From: Polyodon spathula
Taxonomy: Eukaryota > Chordata > Actinopteri > Acipenseriformes > Polyodontidae
Reading direction: 5' to 3'
DNA length: 64,000 nt
Assembly (NCBI RefSeq): GCF_017654505.1
Contig: NC_054535.1
Span: 44,157,164 to 44,221,163, forward strand
Shown piece by piece: positions 58,320 to 64,000 of this stretch. Both the position numbers and the translations under genes were made by a program. The notes under the pieces were generated by a model. That model made no database searches. It was not told the DNA's origin and saw nothing but the letters and a program-made list of their open reading frames with translations. The number at the start of each line of letters is the position of its first letter. Position 1 is the first letter of the stretch.

Positions 58320-60270
58320 TAACATGATGTTATGGCCCTATTGACAGTGCCATGACAGCACATTGAGATATAGAAATGGTTACAAGAAAGAATAATGGAT
58401 TATTTTCGCAACTGTGACGGAACTTAAAAGTATAACACTAGTTAAAATGAGACACAACTTTTTGTTAACAGAGGGGATTTGCTTTGGTAGCCAAAGCACA
58501 TATAATCATGGAATCATTTCTCACTATTTTTGTAGTATTTTTTAATATGAATTGTGGTACTAGTATAGGGAGCAGCCTATGTAGAAACCCAGTATTTGGT
58601 GTATATTTGCAGCATACCTGCACTGAGGTGGAATACTCATTAAAATCTACAGAGGATTTAACACCTCCCCCTGGGTGACCCTAACCCAGGTCATTTTTTT
58701 TATTATTATTGTTTAAGCCTTCTCTGTCAAGTGCATGGGATTATCCAGAGAGTATCATGTTTAGTGGGTGTCTGCAGACACTATTTAGAGACTGAAAGAG
58801 TCACCCCCCCCCCCCCCCCCCACCCCCGTGATTAGTTCTACGCATCTAAAGAATGACTAAGTCATAATTATCTTAAAACAAAGCCTGCAATCCTATTCAG
58901 TACAAGTAAATAGTTACTCAGGGGTTACCTCAAAACACAGCATGCAATCTTATTCAGTAAAATAAATAGTGACTCAGGGATTACTTTAAACAAAGAGGGC
59001 AATGCTTTTCAGAAAAGTATTAGAATTAACAAGCAATAATTAAATACAGCAATAAATAAAAGTTTTTTAAAAAATCAGTTTATACTGTTTTTATCTGCTG
59101 CCTCTTTTTAGTAGCAATTTCTAGGACATAAAAAGGACATTGTTAAATTAGCTTTAATTTCCACAAATATATATATTATAAAATAATATATAATATATAA
59201 AAACATTATAAAATGAAACACTTCAACAACAATTTCAAAAGCATAGAAAAGACAATTATCTTAAAGTGAAATGCCCACAATTGCTCAATTGATCTAGTTT
59301 TACTTTGTCTTCTGTATGTTACATTTATTAGCTACAGTTCTATTAATGAATAGTTGTATTATGTAAGTCTTTCTTTTCCCACAAAAATTAGTAAATAACT
59401 GCAGTATTTCTCCCTTGAAAAACATGCAATGGTTTGTGTCTACACTTTGCAACCTTGGAACACTAAGGAGAACATTCAGTGTATCGATTTAAAGGAAATC
59501 TCTATAGGACTCCTTAAAACAATTGTGACAAGTCAGTACTTGATTGTTTGGGTCCTGTGACACCTGAGATAACCTTGCATGCTACACCCTGAGGACTTTG
59601 GAGAGTGAAAGCCCAGGTCCACCACTTTACTCCTCCTCACTCCCACACACCCAGTGCTGATTTATATATTAGAGGAACTCCTGTCACAACCAGGTCTGAA
59701 ATCCTAGAAAATTCATTCGAAAACATAATTTTAATGCGTTTATCTATTAAAGATTAATGAATTACCCACATCGAAGTTTACTGTTACAGAAATGCTATCT
59801 GAATGAAATCAAACATAACAAAGTAAATACTAATTACAAAAAAGTAATTCATTGAACATCTTAAATCAGTTTAAAATCTGATAATGCATTTAAATGAAAA
59901 ATCTGTACATAGATTATTATCAAAGCAGTAAACCACATTATTTGGCGTATTATTTCACTACTGCCAGTAAGAAACCTCCCATTAAGAATGCAGAAAAATA
60001 AATATTTATATTTTATTGGTCTTAGATTTAGAATGTGTTTTGTGCAGCTACTGGCAGCATTGAAATAAGCTACCCTATTGCCAGTAGCAAATATAGCAGA
60101 AAGAGTCAAAATTAATGTGTCTCAAAAGCACACACACACAATAATTGTATAGCCATTCCAGATGGGCATCAAATGGGCTCATTAATATTTCATACTACTG
60201 CACTAAAATAGATGTTTGTGAGCAACGTTAGAACACTAGGGACGTGAAGATTTTCTTTTTTTAATAATAA
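58320..60270. other. Unrecognised AT-rich sequence with a C run
   Basis: It holds a C-rich run at 58804-58826 and a short local duplication around 58875-59000: CAAAACA/AAACAAAG, GCAATC-TATTCAGTA and AGTAAATAGTTACTCAGGG against AATAAATAGTGACTCAGGG. No gene was recognised. Confidence 0.5.
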
Positions 60271-60769
60271 CAACAAAAATTAGTCCTTTCCACGCTGTTA
60301 AGAACTACACTCCGTTTCTATAATATTTCTATTCTAAAAATACTTCGTTTCGAAAGTGTTTCAGTGTTACATTTTTTTTTCAGATTTCCAGTGCAAGCCT
60401 TGGCGTGGGAACTGAACGGTGGTGGTTGGTTTTTGTTTTCAATCTAACTACATCTCAATACAATACCAAAATTGAAAAGGCTATTTTAAATATTCCGGGT
60501 ATGGTTGAAATTTGGGAAGGTACACTTCGGTATGCAAACTTCAACTCTGACTGAACCATTGCCATTATTCTGAATACTTAAATGTAGGTTTTGTTGACAA
60601 CTTGATTATTAAAGCTTTATTGTTTTTTTTTTGTTTGTTTTGTTTTTTTTAGAACGGAATTACAAATAGAACGTGTGTGACAAAGTTTTCCTGTTAAGAA
60701 AACAGAATCAATTTTCAGTGTTTTTTTTTTTTAACTCTTCATTTCACTGCAACCCGTGTGTTGCCCAGG

Positions 60770-61025
60770 ACTAGTTTATGCCACAAACCTCGGCCGGCGG
60801 ATGAACATTTTGGAATATATGGAAGCACTCACTAGAACGGGTGACGTCACGCAGCTGGCGACAGAATGTCTGAGTGAGGCTCGAGCTTGCAGCAAGTAAA
60901 TGTGAAATCTGGGAAAACAGTGCGAGTGAGCAAATTGAGTGGAGCGGTAACGGAGCAGACGACACACGCCCGCAGTTTATCAGCGAAGGGCGGGTAGAAG
61001 AGTGAGGACTCAAGGGTGTCTCTGA
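60770..61025. promoter_or_regulatory. CpG-rich promoter-like island with a CRE
   Basis: The block is clearly richer in CpG than its neighbours. It contains a perfect palindromic CRE, TGACGTCA, at 60842-60849, an E-box-like CAGCTG just after it, and a minus-strand splice donor (CTA followed by GTGAGTGC, exon end 60833). A minus-strand transcript starting near 61000 with a first exon to 60833 would run toward SMAD1, making it a candidate distal SMAD1 promoter. A divergent plus-strand transcript is also possible. No transcript evidence is available. Confidence 0.45.
60842..60849. promoter_or_regulatory. Consensus cAMP response element
   Basis: TGACGTCA in a CpG-rich block; CREB/ATF sites of this form are common in CpG promoters. 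Binding is inferred. Confidence 0.5.
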
Positions 61026-61500
61026 TTGTAACTGGATGTACCTCGTTCGTTCTTTGTTTTAATTTTGTAAGAAACTGATTTGGAAACAAGTCTATAAAAA
61101 TATTATTGTCTTCAGAAATAATTTGTTGCAAGGTGTGAAAATGTAGGTAGAGGAGTATGGCATACACTCAACTTGCTTTCAATTAAAATAATATTTATTG
61201 CCGTTTTTTTTTTTTTTTTTTTTTTTTGTTTTTTTTTTTTTTAAATTGTACATAGTAACTTGTATTAGATTAAAGTCAGTCTTTCATTGTAGTTTCAAGT
61301 TCAGCAGTTCCATGTGTTACATTGGGAAGTTATAGGACCTTGTTTAGAATTAAAAAAAAAACAAAACAAAACCGTAATATGTCAGTTTCAAACATTCTAT
61401 TGACCCAAAACGTGGTCCTTTTTATGCACAGTATTGTTTGTGTGCGTTAGGTTTATTGTTTTAGAGATATACTTGTATTCATGACAAAACAAACCAAGCA
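61026..61500. other. T-rich stretch, nothing recognised
   Basis: It includes two poly-T runs (61205-61227 and 61229-61241) separated by one G. No gene was seen. Confidence 0.5.
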
Positions 61501-61503
61501 CTT

Positions 61504-61572
61504 GTATATATATAACGTATATATTATATATATATAATATATATATATAGATATATATATATATATATATAT
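61504..61572. repeat. Imperfect (TA)n microsatellite
   Basis: TA units broken by ACG, ATTA and AGA steps. Confidence 0.92.
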
Positions 61573-61734
61573 AAGGTAAGCAGTGTCTAGATGTAAGGCA
61601 TATTGTCCCTCCCAAACCCAGTAGCCTCTCACATTATATATGTTAATGTTAATGTGTTTATTTTTTTTTTTTATCTATCTATCGGACACACACACGCCGT
61701 CTGTCAGTGTCTGCTGTGTCCTCTTAGATCCGTT

Positions 61735-61754
61735 AATAAAGTTTACTGAGGTGT

Positions 61755-61787
<33 letters not shown>
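61735..61787 (+). other. AATAAA followed by a 29-base poly-A: retroposed 3' end
   Basis: AATAAA at 61735-61740 is followed 18 bases later by an uninterrupted A run (61759-61787). This layout is that of a copied mRNA 3' end inserted by retrotransposition. The preceding 100 bases have no coding sequence that I can recognise, so the source gene is unknown. Confidence 0.45.
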
Positions 61788-61789
61788 CA

Positions 61790-62611
61790 TTGTGAAATAA
61801 TGGTTAAGCACAGCAAAACCATGGTATACCATGGTGATGGATAGTAAATACTGTATATGATAAAAACATATTGCAGAATATCCATAAACTTATATAAGGG
61901 ATTGCAAGTGCTATCATATATAATATCCCTAACTATCTGCAATAAGAGAGCTCTTGTCACTCCCCAGCTCCCTGATTCCAAAGGCAGCATTACAGCATAC
62001 AGGCCTAACACAAATAACAAATCATGCAAATGATACTCCAAGACACAATGTTAACTGTGATTTTAATCTGTGTCTCCCTGTTTAATTTATAAGTGTAATC
62101 TTTTATCTGATGTACACACGATACTGTTCTAGCTGCTAGCAGAACATGCTGGGTGCATGTGAGGCCATGTGTGTTAAGGTACAGTTCATTCACAGAAGAT
62201 CTGAATATATACTTCTTCATAAGAACTCATCTGAAAAGTCTGCAGCACTGTTTGTTATTTTATTTTTTTAATTTAATTTTTATTGTTTCAATACCTTCTA
62301 AACCATACCTCATCAGAAGGCATTTTTAATCTTTGAAAATTGATAATTATAAATTTGTCTGAACCATTGTCTGCAATTTAAAAGCCCTGTAGGCAAATAA
62401 GAGACAGATAGTTGCTTGGGGTTTTCAGAATCTCCTGTGAGAGAACTTGTTTACATCATTAAGTTGTTTGTAGGTTATGCTGTTTTTTTTTTTTTTTTAT
62501 CAGTGGTGAAGTAATGTGTTTGTCTTCCAAAACAGCAGTCATTTTATAGTTTTATTGTTATTTTATAATAACAATACACATAAACCAGTAGACTGCATTT
62601 ATTAATACTGA
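61790..62611. other. Nothing recognised
   Basis: AT-rich sequence with a T run near 62482-62498. No gene or element was identified. Confidence 0.4.
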
Positions 62612-62850
62612 TGTGGCAGGGAATAGCCCTGCTGCGTGTAAATAATATTTTGCTCTAAATGTATTATTTTGAATTGAAGTTTGGCAGACTGTACTCTGGG
62701 CTAGCACACTGATAACACTGCTTGGATATGTTTCTTTTGTTTGCTTAAATCTTTATTTTGACCCTTGTGCTGTTTGTTTGTCTTTGTTATTTGTTTAATT
62801 AAACGTGCACACCAGTGCTTAAACTTTTCCTGACTGAGTCTCATTCTTGA
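62612..62850 (+). mobile_element. Degenerate LTR remnant
   Basis: It begins TGTGGCAGGGAATAGCCCTG, like the solo LTRs at 31918 and 40594 (TGTGGCAG, AGCCCTGC). An AATTAAA-like signal lies near 62797. The right end and target duplication are not visible, so the assignment and end are tentative. Confidence 0.4.
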
Positions 62851-64000
62851 CGCTATCTTGTTATAACTGATATAGTAATACACACAGATATTTTGTCTGT
62901 TTAACTTGTCTTGCTGCTGCATACTGGCATATTTGCAATGCTCAGTAACTGAATTATTTTAGAAATGTATAATGTTAGTTGTTATATGACATTGTTAACC
63001 TATTTTTTTTTTGCATACTGTCATGTTATTAGTCCTAGAAATTATTATAATGTACTTCAAAATATCTGTCATTAGTCCTTGACGATAATAGCACAACATC
63101 ATTATAAAGTCATAGCTTAATGCGGTTGTACTGTGCATTCAGAGTTTGCTGCATCCAACTGGAGAAGGATGTTGGAACACAATTTGGTTGCCTGAAATAT
63201 ATGCAACCTATAGTTTCAAACAAATAAGGTTTTCCTGTTAAACCTGTCTTCTGTAACTGACAAATATCAGTGAATGCTGTTTCCCTCAACAAGTAGAACT
63301 ACCTGGACCTGAGAGATGATGATTTTGTGGAAGTGAAAGCCAATGGCTTACAGCCCTGCCACCCTTTCACAGTTTCATTATGCATTACCTATACAGTTTT
63401 ATATGCTGTGCTCGTTAAAGGCTTCCTGTTTACTTCACCTTAAATCCTATTACAGACAAAGCTGAATAAATTGTATATGATGGTGGATAGCGTAGTAGAT
63501 GGTTAGATTTATCTCAAATGAAGATTGCCCAGTTCCCAGTATGCCACTGTGTCACAACTGGCTGTTTTGCTTGCAGTCCATTTGGAAGCCAAGGAGGATA
63601 GTCCTTACAGAGTCTTAGGAATGTGTGCAGATTTGTGGTCTGTATTTGCTGAGGCTCGCACAGCTGCTGTGCTGTGGATAAATAGGGAGCTTCAGCTACA
63701 GGAACTGGAACCTTTCACATGCACTTTTATTCATTTAATACTATTTTATCCATTCACTACATGAACATAGAGATAGGCCTCCTTTAGCATGTTATTCAGT
63801 TGGCTTGAATAGTACATTTTCTCTGTAATCATAACTTGTATTTGTCATGTGAAGCCTCTATTGTAAATAGGTCTTCAAAGGGCAACTCCCCCTGGTCCAC
63901 TTAACCTGAAATGAGTCAGATGTATCCATGATATTTAAAAAAAAACAAAAAAAACAAGGTTCAGCCTTGCCTAGAGATTGAGATCTGGCGTTTGATCAAG
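62851..64000. other. Nothing recognised up to the window end
   Basis: No coding exon, repeat family or RNA gene was recognised. In human the next gene upstream of SMAD1 is OTUD4; I see no OTUD4 exon here. An open plus-strand frame at 63525-63764 has no family pattern. Confidence 0.4.

Overview
The window is vertebrate nuclear DNA, most likely from a ray-finned fish. It has long introns, many microsatellites, and remnants of Tc1/mariner, hAT, PIF/Harbinger, DIRS, Ty3/gypsy, LINE and SINE elements of kinds typical of fish genomes. A non-teleost fish such as a sturgeon, paddlefish, gar or bowfin is a guess. A decayed MMAA copy would fit a duplicated genome, but the sequence does not prove this.

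The main gene is SMAD1 on the minus strand. Six coding exons lie between 48649 (start codon) and 24794 (stop codon). They splice in frame into a 467-residue protein with MH1 domain, linker with SP and PY motifs, MH2 domain and C-terminal SSVS. Two of its five coding introns start with GC instead of GT (after 34736 and after 25698). A 3' UTR probably runs down to about 23495. A non-coding first exon is plausible near 56136-56290, and a CpG-rich, CRE-containing promoter-like island lies near 60780-61020.

Downstream of SMAD1 on the same strand are three MMAA exons (18968-17428), in the SMAD1-MMAA order I recall from human chromosome 4. This copy looks dead: it has an in-frame stop, one acceptor AG is missing, and the N-terminal, P-loop and last exons were not found. 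A DIRS-type retrotransposon remnant (about 19930-23330) occupies the space where its 5' exons should be.

Further down on the same strand (10215-2675) three exons with good splice sites and matching phases encode a 158-residue protein I cannot name. Its place after MMAA is that of C4orf51 in human. The N-terminal exon vaguely resembles my memory of that protein.

The rest is repeats. There are three Tc1-like copies: 1-870, 15417-16850, and 35566-37101, the last with intact ends and TA duplications. There is a hAT element with a perfect 8-bp duplication (8578-9330). A Ty3/gypsy pol fragment on the minus strand abuts gag-like fragments on the plus strand (12231-14090). Two solo LTRs lie in SMAD1 introns with perfect 5-bp duplications (31918-32332 and 40594-41218). 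Two LINE pieces, several SINE-like pieces and a perfect 32-bp hairpin at 8217-8284 complete the list. No rRNA, tRNA gene or CRISPR array was seen.
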